From Anaerophaga thermohalophila DSM 12881 (GTDB taxonomy: Bacteria; Bacteroidota; Bacteroidia; Bacteroidales; Marinilabiliaceae): a stretch of DNA of 64,000 bases. The notes beneath the pieces are model-generated. The model had not been told where the DNA came from. It worked only from the letters and a program-made list of their open reading frames with translations, and searched no databases. The stretch lies in assembly GCF_000191885.1 (NCBI RefSeq), contig NZ_AEWI01000012.1, forward strand, positions 124,001 to 188,000, in the 5' to 3' direction. Shown piece after piece: positions 63,613-64,000 of this stretch. Every line of letters begins with the position of its first letter. The stretch's first letter is position 1. A program made the position numbers and the translations under genes.

Positions 63613-64000
63613 ACCCGGTTCTGATGATTTTTCTGCTTATTTCGCTGATGGTGTTTGGCATTATTGTCATCCGCCGATGGCCCGATCATGCTTTCTGGAT
63701 TATAATCATCCTGCTATTTGATCCGTCCGGACATCTTACTGTATATTTTGGTAAAGAGGCGTTGGGCGGATTTCATTATCAGGATTTTTTATTTGTGCTT
63801 GCTTTTGTTCCTTTGTTGTCTTCAAAAGTTGAGGTTAAACACCTGCTTCATTTCCGGCCGTTTCTTATTTTGTTGGGGGTGCAGCTATTGTTTCTTCTTT
63901 ACCATGTTTTTGTTTTCGGCTATTGGCAGCCTGGGAAAGGCTGGAGCTACCTGGTGCGTTACGTTTTGGTACGGGAACGCATGAGTGTATTCGGTTTTTT
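63609..64000 (+). CDS. O-antigen polymerase/ligase-like membrane protein (partial, 3' end outside window)
   Basis: 130 residues are visible from ATG 63609, which overlaps the flippase stop (ATGA). The start consists of strongly hydrophobic segments (LMIFLLISLMVFGIIVI, FLFVLAFVPLL) with basic loops, as in Wzy/WaaL-type proteins. The short overlap with the flippase gene supports a polysaccharide role. No diagnostic motif is within the window. Confidence 0.6.
   Translation, partial: MNPVLMIFLLISLMVFGIIVIRRWPDHAFWIIIILLFDPSGHLTVYFGKEALGGFHYQDFLFVLAFVPLLSSKVEVKHLLHFRPFLILLGVQLLFLLYHVFVFGYWQPGKGWSYLVRYVLVRERMSVFGF

Overview
The window is a chromosomal segment of a Bacteroidota bacterium, most likely Bacteroidales/Marinilabiliales-like. 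The evidence is a padR-pspC-pspC operon, a periplasmic two-component-propeller histidine kinase, two DUF2723 membrane proteins, a Bacteroidota-type TonB, GTG-started rplM followed by rpsI, and several promoters that fit the Bacteroidota pattern TTG/TTTG - 19 to 21 bases - TAnnTTTG. Most of it is housekeeping sequence; there is no prophage, CRISPR array or intact insertion sequence.

Layout. 1-3.2 kb: PadR/PspC operon (minus) with a candidate self-regulated promoter, divergent from typA. 5-9 kb: propeller histidine kinase. 9-18 kb: a repeat-rich accessory stretch with broken fhs and MFS genes, an ArnT-like glycosyltransferase, a CAP-domain protein, a YqaA-like membrane protein, a cation efflux pump and an outer-membrane protein. 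18-24 kb: base-excision glycosylase and guanine deaminase, then rplM-rpsI-rpsB-tsf-pyrH. 24-28.8 kb: small conserved proteins, a TlpA-like thioredoxin, a small outer-membrane protein, and a graveyard of a mobile element (integrase, PemK/MazF-like toxin and MuF-C-like remnants) next to tRNA-Gln. 28.8-38 kb: two DUF2723 proteins, a polysaccharide deacetylase, purD and a membrane protein. 38-44.4 kb: hybrid histidine kinase, orphan binding lipoprotein, UPF0104 protein, tRNA-Ala. 44.7-55 kb: tonB, hflX, punA, lpxK, sppA, folK, upp, two GNAT-like paralogues, radC, and tRNA-Glu / rpsT / tRNA-Glu. 56-60 kb: sugar permease with a LacI regulator, then metK behind a SAM-II-class riboswitch. 61 kb to the end: start of a surface-polysaccharide locus (sugar transferase, flippase, polymerase).

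The most unusual content is intergenic. At least four interspersed repeat families occur. Family A is a near-palindromic MITE-like element of about 143 bp with TGAG...CTCA ends. Family B is an approximately 100-bp element with three potential hairpins; copies keep the pairing by compensatory changes, and in three copies its end is the ATG of a gene. Family C is a hairpin repeat of the AGATTCTTCG type, found inserted in B at the same place several times. Family D is an approximately 200-bp segment bounded by B ends. These repeats lie beside an unusual number of genes that have lost their middle or one end (fhs, MFS, integrase, DoxX-like), which suggests repeat-associated deletion. Other points of interest are a candidate small RNA beginning with the 16S rRNA anti-Shine-Dalgarno sequence after metK, and a run of consecutive hairpins before fhs.

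All calls were made by reading the sequence; no database search was run. Domain boundaries are approximate.
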